Positions 9,242 through 18,122 of a stretch of 64,000 nucleotides of DNA are shown in pieces. This DNA comes from Anaerolineales bacterium UBA5195 (GTDB taxonomy: Bacteria > Chloroflexota > Anaerolineae > Anaerolineales > Villigracilaceae). The stretch lies in the NCBI GenBank assembly GCA_002412925.1, contig DHVZ01000100.1, positions 1-64,000 of the forward strand, in the 5' to 3' direction. How positions within the stretch are numbered: the first letter of the stretch is position 1; every line of letters begins with the position of its first letter. A model generated the notes under the pieces. It searched no databases, had not been told where the DNA came from, and saw nothing but the letters and a program-made list of their open reading frames with translations. Both the position numbers and the translations under genes were made by a program.

Positions 9242-10342
9242 ATGAGCCCAATCAACGTTCTACACCTGATGAATTCTTTTGAAGATGCCAGCATTAGCCG
9301 GATTGTCTTGAGATTAATCAAGTATCTGGGCTCAACTGAGTATAACTGGCACGTGGGTGCCTTGAACCCTGCGGGGAAAATGCGTGCAGAATACAGCCAA
9401 TCCGGGGCCCAAGTTGCAGATTTTTCGAAACAAAACGGTTCCGCCGAAATAAAAAGCTACCTTCAAGAACACAACATCCAGATCGTTCACACCCATACCC
9501 CGCGAACGATTCTAAAAGTTGTTTTGGCGCAACCAGCGAACGTTATTCATATTTCCACAAAACATTTATTATTCGCGCCAAAAGATCGCAATTGGGGGTT
9601 GTTCCATGCTCTTTGGGATCGCTTCAGTTTATATATACCCAATCAAATTGTGGCGGTCAGCGGAACCATGTACGCTCAAATCCTTTCACAACCGGGGATG
9701 CAGAAAAATCGGGTAGCTTTGGTTCGAAACGCCATCCCCGTTGAACAGTTTTATGTTCCCGATCAGCGTGAAGCCTTTCGCTCAGAACTCGGTTTCTCGG
9801 CTGACACGCTCCTGATTGGATATTCCGGGCGCATAAATCAGGTCAAGCGAATCGATTTATTACTCCTAGCCTTTTCCCAGGTTCTCGCTCAATTTCCTCA
9901 AGCTCATTTGATCCTGGCTGGGGAAGGCGATTTAAAGCCTCAGTTACAAGCCTATGCCGTTCACCTGGGTGTTGAACATGCGGTCACCTGGCTAGGCTTT
10001 TCTTCCGAAATTCCCCGTTTTTTGGCTGCGCTGGATGTGTATATTCAGCCCTCGCTGAATGAAGGGCTATCCTTGAGCATTCTCGAGGCAATGGCGGCGG
10101 GCAAACCCATTATCGCCACCAGAGTTGGCGGCGTCAATGAAGTTCTGACGAATGAGGAAAACGGCCTCTTGATTCCCGCAGAATCGACCTCTGCAATTAG
10201 TAATGCACTCATTGATCTTTTAGAAAACCCCAAAAAACGACAGAAATTAGGCGAAGCTGCTCAACAACGGGTGGGTAAAGAATTTAACATCCAGGCGATG
10301 GCCGCTGCTTATGGTTCGATTTATCAGAAGTTGGTCTCATGA
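9242..10342 (+). CDS. GT4 family glycosyltransferase (Glycos_transf_1)
   Basis: 366 residues. The N-terminal acceptor domain opens with INVLHLMNSFEDAS. The C-terminal donor domain carries GYSGRINQVKRID and the retaining-GT4 motif PSLNEGLSLSILEAMAAGKP, whose two glutamates contact the donor nucleotide sugar. The stop overlaps the next gene by four bases (ATGA). Confidence 0.9.
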   Translation: MSPINVLHLMNSFEDASISRIVLRLIKYLGSTEYNWHVGALNPAGKMRAEYSQSGAQVADFSKQNGSAEIKSYLQEHNIQIVHTHTPRTILKVVLAQPANVIHISTKHLLFAPKDRNWGLFHALWDRFSLYIPNQIVAVSGTMYAQILSQPGMQKNRVALVRNAIPVEQFYVPDQREAFRSELGFSADTLLIGYSGRINQVKRIDLLLLAFSQVLAQFPQAHLILAGEGDLKPQLQAYAVHLGVEHAVTWLGFSSEIPRFLAALDVYIQPSLNEGLSLSILEAMAAGKPIIATRVGGVNEVLTNEENGLLIPAESTSAISNALIDLLENPKKRQKLGEAAQQRVGKEFNIQAMAAAYGSIYQKLVS

Positions 10343-11547
10343 AGCGAAATTTTAAAATTTTGATGATCACCCACCATCGTTGCTATCGAACCGCTGCACG
10401 CTCACACGTGATTGCGCGGCACCTGATTGAGCGCGGCCATTCCGTAACGCTGCTGGCTACTGCCGATGAACGCCGATTTGGTACGGTGGAGACGGTCTGG
10501 GACGGTGTCCGGATTATTGAAGCGCCAGATCTGCTCTGGGGCAAGTTGCGTTCCGGGTGGGATCCTTGGTCGTTGTTCAACCGGATTGCTTATCTTAGTC
10601 AGGAAAAACCAAATTATGACTTAGTGCATTGTTTTGAAACCCGGCCTGGCACGATCCACCCGGCGCGGTATTACGCAAAAAGACATAACCTGCCCCTGCT
10701 TTCAGATTGGAATGATTGGTTTGGGCGAGGCGGCATTATTGATGTGTTACGCCCTAAATGGTATCAATTGTTTTTGGGTGGGCTGGAAACGTATTATGAA
10801 GAAGCTTTTCGCCCCAAATGCGATGGAACAACCGTGATCAGTACTGCCTTGGCGAAGCGTGCCCAGAGTTTGGGTATTTCATCTGAAAGGCTCTGCTATT
10901 TGCCCGGCGGCACCCTTCCAGAAATGCATCCCAACCGCTCGGTAGAAGCCTGCCGTTCTCGTTTTGGGCTACCTCTTGAAATTCCTATTCTGGGCTTTGC
11001 CAGCGCGGATTCATTTCTGGATATGGAAATAATCTTTGCCTCCCTGGCAATGGTTGCCGCACGCTTTCCAACCGTCAAATTGATTCTCACCGGTGAAGTT
11101 AAACCTGCGGTCCTGAGCTTGGCCGCTAAAAATGGTGTGGCAGACAAGCTTCTGCAAACCGGTTTTGTCCCCCGGGATGATTTACCTTGGTGGTTGGGTT
11201 GCGCAAATGTGCTGCTTTTACCGTTCCCCGAAACCGTTTACAACGTGGGGCGTTGGCCGAACAAAGTCGGGATTTATATGAGCCTGGAACGCCCATTTGT
11301 GACCAATCCGTATGGTGATATTAAGCTGTTGCTCGAACAATATCAAGCCGGGTTGGCAGCCGAGGTCACAGCCGATGATTTTGCCAGCAAAATTATTTTC
11401 TTGCTTGAAAACCCAAGCATAGCAAGACAGTTGGGGCGCAATGGCCGCCAGGCAGCCGAAACAACCTATAACTGGAAATCCTTGGTGGTGACGCTTGAAG
11501 ATTTTTATACCCAGATCCTGAGCCTGGATAAAGTTTCTCGCAATTAG
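10339..11547 (+). CDS. GT4-like glycosyltransferase
   Basis: 402 residues, GT-B type. The N-terminal half contains ARSHVIARHLIERGHSVTLL and the C-terminal half LILTGEVKP and RWPNKVGIYMSLERPFVTN. The donor-site glutamate motif is less canonical than in the preceding gene, so the donor may differ. Translationally coupled to the previous glycosyltransferase through an ATGA overlap. Confidence 0.85.
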   Translation: MKRNFKILMITHHRCYRTAARSHVIARHLIERGHSVTLLATADERRFGTVETVWDGVRIIEAPDLLWGKLRSGWDPWSLFNRIAYLSQEKPNYDLVHCFETRPGTIHPARYYAKRHNLPLLSDWNDWFGRGGIIDVLRPKWYQLFLGGLETYYEEAFRPKCDGTTVISTALAKRAQSLGISSERLCYLPGGTLPEMHPNRSVEACRSRFGLPLEIPILGFASADSFLDMEIIFASLAMVAARFPTVKLILTGEVKPAVLSLAAKNGVADKLLQTGFVPRDDLPWWLGCANVLLLPFPETVYNVGRWPNKVGIYMSLERPFVTNPYGDIKLLLEQYQAGLAAEVTADDFASKIIFLLENPSIARQLGRNGRQAAETTYNWKSLVVTLEDFYTQILSLDKVSRN

Positions 11548-11555
11548 AGACAACC

Positions 11556-12719
11556 ATGAAGACACAAATGCTCCCGATAGTTGTCGTTGGGTTACATACA
11601 GCGGGACTGGGCGTGGCGCGGTCCCTGGTTGGGTTGCATGTTCCCATCTTTGGGGTCTACTATGATCTCAAAGATATGGGGACTCTCTCGAACAGCCTGG
11701 CTGAAAGCTTCCGCGCCCCTCATCCTGAACGACAAGAAGCAGATTTCATCTCATTTTTAATCAACCTGGCAGTGAAGGTGGGACCGAGTGTGCTCATTCC
11801 AGCTTCAGATGCCTCACTGGTGGCAATTTCGCACCACAAGCGTGAATTGGAGAAAAGCTACCTCGTCGCGTGTGTCGAATGGGAAATTGTCGAACGTTTT
11901 ATCGCCAAGGAGCATACCTATGCCCTGGCTGAAGCTGCCGGTGTGCCAATGCCGCGGACAGTGTTGCCACACTCTCCAGAAGAGGTGGAAGCTTATAGCC
12001 GGGAGCTTGAGTTCCCCTGTCTGGTCAAGCCCAGCCAGAGCCACCGCTTTTTCGAGGTTTTTAGAACAAAAATGTTCCGGGTAGAGAATCGGGGTGAGCT
12101 GTTGGTTGCTTACCAGCGCGCGGCAAAAGCCGGGCTGGAGGTCATGCTCCAGGAGCTGATCCCGGGTGAGGCCGCTTGTGGCGCAAACTACAATTCCTAC
12201 TGGGCCCAGAATCAACCGCTGGTTGAGTTTACCGCACGCAAGATTCGCAACGCCCCGCCCGATTTTGGGTCACCGTGCGTTGTCTCGAGTGCGCCGGTGC
12301 CGGAAATCGTTGAGCCCGGGCGAAAAATCTTGAAGGCGCTGAACTTTTATGGGTATGCCTGTACCGAGTTTAAGCAAGACCCGCGAGATGGTGTTTACAA
12401 ATTGATCGAGGTCAATGGTCGACATAACCTGTCCACTCTTTTGGCGGTCCGGTCTGGGGTGAATTTCCCGGTTATCCACTATCGTCATCTGGTTTTAGGC
12501 GAAATACCCCAGCCAAGCTCTTCCAGTGAAGACATCTATTGGATCGATTTGACTCGGGATTTGGGTTACAACTTGTTCCGCACCCGCTCGTCAGGTGGCT
12601 TTTTTGCCCCGTATTGGCGTAAGCATATTTTTGCCATTCTGGATTTCAAAGATCCAAAGCCATTTGTTAAACGTTGTGCAGATCTTCTCCTTGCAGTTTT
12701 GCAGAAAAATGGAGCTTAG
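11556..12719 (+). CDS. ATP-grasp carboxylate-amine/thiol ligase
   Basis: 387 residues with an ATP-grasp fold: PCLVKPSQSHRFFEV carries the phosphate-clamping Lys, MLQELIPGE the adenine-contacting region, and KLIEVNGRHNLS the Mg-binding E-x-N motif. ATP-grasp ligases activate a carboxylate as acyl phosphate and join it to an amine. In glycan clusters they can attach amino acids to sugars. Substrates are unknown; the FemAB-like gene downstream suggests amino-acid decoration of the polymer. Confidence 0.8.
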   Translation: MKTQMLPIVVVGLHTAGLGVARSLVGLHVPIFGVYYDLKDMGTLSNSLAESFRAPHPERQEADFISFLINLAVKVGPSVLIPASDASLVAISHHKRELEKSYLVACVEWEIVERFIAKEHTYALAEAAGVPMPRTVLPHSPEEVEAYSRELEFPCLVKPSQSHRFFEVFRTKMFRVENRGELLVAYQRAAKAGLEVMLQELIPGEAACGANYNSYWAQNQPLVEFTARKIRNAPPDFGSPCVVSSAPVPEIVEPGRKILKALNFYGYACTEFKQDPRDGVYKLIEVNGRHNLSTLLAVRSGVNFPVIHYRHLVLGEIPQPSSSSEDIYWIDLTRDLGYNLFRTRSSGGFFAPYWRKHIFAILDFKDPKPFVKRCADLLLAVLQKNGA

Positions 12720-12721
12720 CC

Positions 12722-13960
12722 ATGCAATCTACTCCGAGCTCGTTAAGAAAAATATATATAGAACCTGTACAAGGCGCCTGTAACAGAAGGCAATTGGATG
12801 CTGAAAAAATTGCATCTTTCTTTGTTAGTAATGGGTTTTATCTGGTTTCCAACCCCAAAGAGGCAGAGGTCATCTTTTTGATAACTTGTGCAGTTTCAAC
12901 GAAAAGAGAAAATAGTTCGTTGAGACGCATAGAGTACCTAAAAAAATTCCCCGGACAATTGATTGTCGGTGGGTGTTTGCCGGCAATTAATGGAATGAAA
13001 CTTCAGCAAGTTTTTTCTGGTACGAGTATTCCCACGTCTGAATTATTTAAAATAGACGATTGCCTTCCAGAGCGTAAAGTCAAGTTTTCAGACCTTGACG
13101 ATGCCAATCATTATTTCCCCTTTTATAGTGGGATTTTTAGTTATGAATTCGCCGAAATTGCTTGGCATAAATTATTATCACTAAGGAGATGCTCTCTTAA
13201 ATATATTTTCAAGAAAGAAATTCTGAGAATATTCGGGATGTTAACCAAAAAAACATCAAGGCAGATGGTTCCTTACCCGGTCCGAATCTCTTGGGGATGC
13301 AATCAAAAATGTTCTTATTGTGGTATTCGAACCGCGGTCGGAAAGTTTCGCAGCAAACCGATGGAAGTCTGCCGAGATGAGTTTCTGAGGGGGGTAAGCA
13401 AAGGCTATACAGAATTCGAAATAATCGCGGATGATGTTGGAGCTTATGGAATTGACATTGGTAAGAAATTTCCAGACCTCCTCAATGAATTATTGAGTAT
13501 CCCGGGAGATTATCATGTCTTAATTTGGAATCTTTCTCCGGTTTGGTTAGTTCACAATCAGGATAATTTTCTTCAAATTCTAGAAAAGCAAAAAATTAAT
13601 CGGATTCACTTCCCCGCTCAATCCGGGAGTTGTTCGCTTTTAAAAGCGATGAACAGATATAGCGATGTTGTCAAAACTACTGAAACTTTATTACTCTGTA
13701 AAAAGCACTCCCCTGGTTTGATCCTGACGACAGATTTGATAGTCGGATTTCCAGGCGAGACTGATGAAGATATTGAAGCGACCATAGAATTTGTTCGGGC
13801 AGTTCGGTTTCATGGTGTTAATCTTTTCATGTATTACAGCGTTCCCAATACCTTAGCTCACGGTTTGGAAAACCAAGTGCCACAAAAAGTAATCGAAAAA
13901 AGAGTTCGTAAAATTAGCGAGGCTTTCGATAAGTTGGAGATCGAGTATACGATTACATAA
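12722..13960 (+). CDS. MiaB/RimO-like radical SAM enzyme (MTTase architecture without TRAM domain)
   Basis: 412 residues. The N-terminal UPF0004/MTTase domain keeps all three auxiliary-cluster cysteines: C20 (GACNRRQLDAE), C56 (LITCAVSTKRE) and C85 (VGGCLPA). The radical SAM core has C193-x3-C197-x2-C200 (CNQKCSYC), then QSGS..LKAMNRY and TDLIVGFPGETDEDIEAT as in methylthiotransferases. The chain stops soon after the core, so the RNA/protein-binding TRAM domain is missing. Known relatives methylthiolate tRNA or ribosomal protein S12. The glycan-cluster setting and missing TRAM make another substrate likely. The start at 12722 follows GGAG, three bases after the ligase stop. A/T-rich codon use. 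Confidence 0.8.
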   Translation: MQSTPSSLRKIYIEPVQGACNRRQLDAEKIASFFVSNGFYLVSNPKEAEVIFLITCAVSTKRENSSLRRIEYLKKFPGQLIVGGCLPAINGMKLQQVFSGTSIPTSELFKIDDCLPERKVKFSDLDDANHYFPFYSGIFSYEFAEIAWHKLLSLRRCSLKYIFKKEILRIFGMLTKKTSRQMVPYPVRISWGCNQKCSYCGIRTAVGKFRSKPMEVCRDEFLRGVSKGYTEFEIIADDVGAYGIDIGKKFPDLLNELLSIPGDYHVLIWNLSPVWLVHNQDNFLQILEKQKINRIHFPAQSGSCSLLKAMNRYSDVVKTTETLLLCKKHSPGLILTTDLIVGFPGETDEDIEATIEFVRAVRFHGVNLFMYYSVPNTLAHGLENQVPQKVIEKRVRKISEAFDKLEIEYTIT

Positions 13961-14061
13961 GTTCATCGGGAATAAAGTAAATTCCATGACGAACGGCCAT
14001 ACTTTTTGATGAGTATTTTTTCAAGCAAAATAATGCTAGAAACGTTGGAGAATAGAGAAGA

Positions 14062-14865
14062 ATGGAGAGAAAACAGTTTTCCAGGCCAGAAAGATCCAGG
14101 CCAAAAACAAATTATCTCGATTTCCAGGCTTATCTTGGCGCAACCAAGCACTTTGGAGGCATGGATGCTACCAAAGATTTGCTCAAACTTTGTCAGATTC
14201 GGCCGGGGATTTCTGTTTTGGATATTGGGTGTGGGGTTGGCGCAACCTCTTGTTTTTTGGCAAAACAGTATGGTTGTCAAGTGGTTGGTATAGATTTACG
14301 GAGTGAAATGATTCTGCGTGCGAGAGAGAAGGCCAAAACCGCGGGAGTCGAAGGACGGGTTAGTTTCCGCGTAACCGATGCTCAAAATTTACCCTTCGCA
14401 TCCGAAAGCTTTGATCTGATAATCTCAGAATCTGTGGCAACATTTATTGAAGACAAAAAGAGTTTAGTAACGGAGTATGCGCGCGTCACAAAGCAGAGAG
14501 GTTTTGTTGGGTTAAACGAAGAAATTTGGGTTAAATCGCCGCCGAGCAGCGATTATAAGGAATTTATGCGCAAGCAAATGGATGTGGAACCAGAGATTCC
14601 ACTTCTCAAGGATTGGGAAGCCTATTTGCAAGCGGCCGGGTTGCAGGATATCGCGATTCAGGTTTATGAAACCCTTGACCCACAGCGCGAGTCGAGCCAA
14701 AAACAGTGCTACGGGGCTCGAGATTATGCGTTGCTTTTGAGTCGAATGTTGCGCTTGTATGTGACCAATCAGTCTTTCCGGGCACATTTGAAAGAGAGTA
14801 AGCGAAGACCCAAAGGCCTCTTTGGCTATTTAGGTTACGGTATTTTTGTTGGGAGAAAGATTTAG
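14062..14865 (+). CDS. Class I SAM-dependent methyltransferase
   Basis: 267 residues with motif I VLDIGCGVGATS at residues 52-63, an acidic residue after the second strand (VVGIDLRSEMI) and motif IV-like SFDLIISESVATFI. This is the small-molecule methyltransferase (Methyltransf_11/25) pattern. The target could be a sugar of the repeat unit or a lipid carrier; the sequence does not say. About 100 non-coding bases separate it from the radical SAM gene. Confidence 0.85.
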   Translation: MERKQFSRPERSRPKTNYLDFQAYLGATKHFGGMDATKDLLKLCQIRPGISVLDIGCGVGATSCFLAKQYGCQVVGIDLRSEMILRAREKAKTAGVEGRVSFRVTDAQNLPFASESFDLIISESVATFIEDKKSLVTEYARVTKQRGFVGLNEEIWVKSPPSSDYKEFMRKQMDVEPEIPLLKDWEAYLQAAGLQDIAIQVYETLDPQRESSQKQCYGARDYALLLSRMLRLYVTNQSFRAHLKESKRRPKGLFGYLGYGIFVGRKI

Positions 14866-14867
14866 TA

Positions 14868-14930
14868 ATGCGTTTTAGATACCATTCGGAAAGCAGCGTC
14901 TACTTTTACAGAGAGTTTCGTAAAACGCAT
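14868..14930. repeat. Spaced 10-bp inverted repeat
   Basis: ATGCGTTTTA (14868-14877) and TAAAACGCAT (14921-14930) form perfect arms 43 bases apart just after the methyltransferase stop. No T-tract follows. It may be an mRNA hairpin or an operator pair. Confidence 0.35.
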
Positions 14931-15024
14931 GATGCAGGTAGTTAGGTGAGTTGAGTTCGTGTGCATCAAGTATTAATCCCAAAGTTGTTTGTTCGATTTT
15001 AAATTAAAAACGTGAGGAGTTCTT

Positions 15025-15807
15025 ATGCGAAAAGACGCCATTCAACTCGAAGAAGCCCGGTTAACCGCTGGAACGGAGATTGAACTACCTCATCTGCATG
15101 AGCGCCATCGGGTGTTTCCAGCCGCCTTTGAAAACCGCCAGCACAAACGAATTTTGGACCTGGCGGCGGGTGTCGGTTATGTGGTCCGCAATATCTGCGA
15201 CCAGTATCCAGCCCAGTTGTTTTGCAACGATATCAGCCCCTCCTGCCTGCTTTCTCTCAAACAACTGGGCTTGCCGGTAGTCTCCTATACGCTGGATAGT
15301 GATGAGGGCGGATTTCCCTTCAAATCCGGTAGTTTTGACGCGCTGATTGCTCTGGCAACCATCGAACATATCCTCCATGTGGACGTTTTCGTTCAAGAAA
15401 TCTATCGACTCCTCGACGATCAGGGCTATTTTTATGTTTCGGCGCCTAATTATGCCAGCCTGCTCTACTTATCTGAGCTGATTGGCACCGGGCGGACCTT
15501 CCACAATCCGCTGAAACCAGACACCCGTTACGAATTTTATGCGCATGTGCGCTACTTTACTTATCGCACACTCGTGGAATATCTCACTTCGTTTGGCTTT
15601 GTCGCAGACACGGTCTATTTACCGATTCCCCATTCCAGTACCACCTACCAATCCATCCAGGCGTGGTCGCCGTTAAAAGCCTTTGCTTTCCGGGAATTGA
15701 TGCGAATTTTTTACCATTTGTCGCCGCGCTGGTCATCAGAACCGGTGATTTGCTTCCGCAAGGCCTCCAATATCCATCAGAGCGAGTTCAGGAAAGTAAT
15801 TTTGTGA
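15025..15807 (+). CDS. Class I SAM-dependent methyltransferase
   Basis: 260 residues. Motif I RILDLAAGVGYV at about residues 42-53, then ALIALATIEHILHVDVF and the C-terminal FYAHVRYFTYRTLVEYL typical of glycan-cluster methyltransferases acting on sugars or lipid-linked intermediates. SD GAGGAG seven bases upstream. Its stop codon shares bases with the GTG start of the next gene (GTGA). Confidence 0.85.
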   Translation: MRKDAIQLEEARLTAGTEIELPHLHERHRVFPAAFENRQHKRILDLAAGVGYVVRNICDQYPAQLFCNDISPSCLLSLKQLGLPVVSYTLDSDEGGFPFKSGSFDALIALATIEHILHVDVFVQEIYRLLDDQGYFYVSAPNYASLLYLSELIGTGRTFHNPLKPDTRYEFYAHVRYFTYRTLVEYLTSFGFVADTVYLPIPHSSTTYQSIQAWSPLKAFAFRELMRIFYHLSPRWSSEPVICFRKASNIHQSEFRKVIL

Positions 15808-16844
15808 GCCTTCCCTTGTTCTCCGGCCAAATTCTTTCGATTTCAGATACGCGCTGGCTAAATTTTGCCCGTTCAGCCAAGAACGCGTGCATCTTCCACC
15901 ACCCGGCCTGGAGTGAACTACTGGCACAAACCTACGGGTATCAACCATTCGTTCTGGCAGTCGTTGATGCTGATGGTGTTATTCAGGCCGGATTACCCGT
16001 CTGCAAAATTAAATTACTCACTTCCCGACGCTGGGTTTCACTCCCCTTTACCGATCATTGCGCCCCGCTCGCCGTGGATGAAGCGGCTCTGACCGCCTTG
16101 ATCGATTTTGCCCTCACTGCTTTTGGGAATCAGCGGCCGACCAGCTTTGAAGCCAGATGGGCTTACCCAAAACACGCTCAACTTTATTCCAAAAATCGAT
16201 TTGTCTTTCACTCGCTCCAGTTGGAACCGGATTTCGCTTGTCTTTCCAAACAGATCCATGCCATGCACCGGCGCAATGCCCAAACTGCCCAAAAGCGGGG
16301 GGTCATGCTTCACCTGGGCAGTGGGCGCGAAGAACTAAAAGAGTTCTACCAACTCCACCTCGAAACCCGTCGGCGGCAAGGCACGCCGGTTCAGCCCTGG
16401 TTGTTTTTTGAAAACCTGCGCACCCAGGTTCTTGAAAAGGGTTTGGGATATATTCTCTTAGCCTATCACCAGCGCACTTGCCTAGCGGCAGCTATTTTTT
16501 TACATTCAGGCGAGACGCTCACCTATAAATATGGTGCCTCATCCCTGGCGGAACTGGCTCTGCGACCTAATGATCTGATCTTTTGGGAAGCGATTCGCTG
16601 GGGCTGTGAGAACGGCTATAAACTGCTCGATTTTGGGCGGACAGATTTTGAAAATACGGGTTTGCGTGATTTTAAAAGCCGCTGGGGAGCACAAGAAATG
16701 CCTTTAAGTTATACAAGTTTGGGCCGAGAAGTGAATCAGTCTCATAACCCATACTTTTTAAAAGTGCTGCGGGGCGTCATTCAAAAATCCCCAGCCTGGT
16801 TATGCCGATTAAGCGGCGAATTTCTCTATAAATACGTTGGATAA
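15804..16844 (+). CDS. FemAB-like / GNAT-type transferase
   Basis: 346 residues from a GTG start that overlaps the previous stop (GTGA) and is preceded by AGGAAA eight bases upstream; a longer in-frame start at 15663 would lie inside the methyltransferase. The chain has two GNAT-like halves as in FemABX: HPAWSELLAQTYGYQPFVL, then MHRRNAQTAQKRGV, and DFGRTDFENTGLRDFKSRWG near the end. FemABX enzymes use aminoacyl-tRNA to add amino acids to peptidoglycan. Family members beside a polysaccharide deacetylase gene are common in exopolysaccharide clusters, where the acceptor is uncharacterised. Confidence 0.8.
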   Translation: MSLPLFSGQILSISDTRWLNFARSAKNACIFHHPAWSELLAQTYGYQPFVLAVVDADGVIQAGLPVCKIKLLTSRRWVSLPFTDHCAPLAVDEAALTALIDFALTAFGNQRPTSFEARWAYPKHAQLYSKNRFVFHSLQLEPDFACLSKQIHAMHRRNAQTAQKRGVMLHLGSGREELKEFYQLHLETRRRQGTPVQPWLFFENLRTQVLEKGLGYILLAYHQRTCLAAAIFLHSGETLTYKYGASSLAELALRPNDLIFWEAIRWGCENGYKLLDFGRTDFENTGLRDFKSRWGAQEMPLSYTSLGREVNQSHNPYFLKVLRGVIQKSPAWLCRLSGEFLYKYVG

Positions 16845-16848
16845 AGAT

Positions 16849-18081
16849 ATGACGCCAAATCTTTGGGAAACCAATACCCCGCAAAAGTTTTGGAGGCTCG
16901 AGCCAGACCCACCCGCCGAAACCTGGAATCAGGCCATCCAAAACTCTATCCCAGTTTTGGGCTTTCCTCCAGCGATTAATAGCCTTGAAGATGTTTTAGC
17001 CTACTCACTGGGTGAAGCCCGGTTTGGTAAAAATCATTTTAAGATGGGCTCCATCCGCTATTTATACTACCTGCTCAAACCATATCTTCCCAGATCGGCC
17101 ATCTTTCGGTTGCGTCATCTCGCAGGTTCACTCTTGGGCGCTAATATGACCAAATCGTGGCCGGTCGAAGCGCGCTATGTCAAGTTTCAGTGGGAAATCT
17201 TGCGTCAGGTGCTGCTTTTATCTGAGAAGCAGGAAATTTCTTTCCGTTATTTCTGGCCTGAGGGGAAAGAGTATGCTTTTGTCTTGACCCATGATATCGA
17301 GACAGCCGAAGGGCAACGACTGGTGCCGGTTTTGGCTGATATGGAAGAAGCGCTTGGGTTTCACTCAATGTTTAATTTCGTCCCGGAGGTTTATCCCCTG
17401 GATTGGGGATTGATCCGGGAATTGCAAACACGCGGGTTTGAGATTGGAGTTCACGGATTAAAACATGACAGCCGCATGTTCGATTCTTTTGAGCACTTTC
17501 AGAAACGCTCCAAAAGCATAAATGGTTATTTTCAAAAGTTTCAGGCGCGTGGTTTTCGCGCCCCACTCACCATTCGCAACCCTGAATGGATGCAATCGTT
17601 AGAAATGGAATATGACCTCTCATTTTTTGATACCGACCCCTACGAACCTATCCCGGGCGGGGTCATGAGCATTTGGCCATTCACCATCGGCCGTTTCACC
17701 GAATTACCCTATACCTTGCCTCAAGATTGCACTTTATACAAAATTATGGGACAAACCACCCCACAGATCTGGCTCAATAAAATCGATTTTCTTAAAAAAT
17801 ATCATGGGATGGCCCTGGTGATTGTGCATCCTGACTATTCAGCTGAGGGGAAAGTCAGGGAGATTTATGGCACTTTCTTGCGCGAAATGAGTGAGCGCAG
17901 TGGATATTGGTCCGCCTTACCTGGAGCAGTGACAGATTGGTGGCAGCAGCGCGCCGCTGATGAAATGACTCCTTCTGGTCAGCCGTTTGGGCTGGCTCGC
18001 GCTACTTTGGTCGAGAATAACCTGAAGATCCTGCTTCCCGTTCCATCAGATGAGTTAATGATAATTTCGCAATACTGCTAA
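16849..18081 (+). CDS. Polysaccharide deacetylase-like protein (NodB-homology, CE4 relative)
   Basis: 410 residues. The divergent NodB core shows THDIE (about 146-150, metal Asp motif) and HGLKHD (about 202-207, the two metal His), followed by RGFRAP. These features fit a metal-dependent de-N- or de-O-acetylase. The absence of a clear signal peptide suggests cytoplasmic action on lipid-linked intermediates or non-classical export. I took ATG 16849; an upstream TTG at 16837 overlaps the FemAB-like gene and has no better ribosome site. Confidence 0.8.
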   Translation: MTPNLWETNTPQKFWRLEPDPPAETWNQAIQNSIPVLGFPPAINSLEDVLAYSLGEARFGKNHFKMGSIRYLYYLLKPYLPRSAIFRLRHLAGSLLGANMTKSWPVEARYVKFQWEILRQVLLLSEKQEISFRYFWPEGKEYAFVLTHDIETAEGQRLVPVLADMEEALGFHSMFNFVPEVYPLDWGLIRELQTRGFEIGVHGLKHDSRMFDSFEHFQKRSKSINGYFQKFQARGFRAPLTIRNPEWMQSLEMEYDLSFFDTDPYEPIPGGVMSIWPFTIGRFTELPYTLPQDCTLYKIMGQTTPQIWLNKIDFLKKYHGMALVIVHPDYSAEGKVREIYGTFLREMSERSGYWSALPGAVTDWWQQRAADEMTPSGQPFGLARATLVENNLKILLPVPSDELMIISQYC

Positions 18082-18122
18082 AACAGTTGCGAAATTCAAC
18101 CGCTTCACAGAAGGATTTGATT

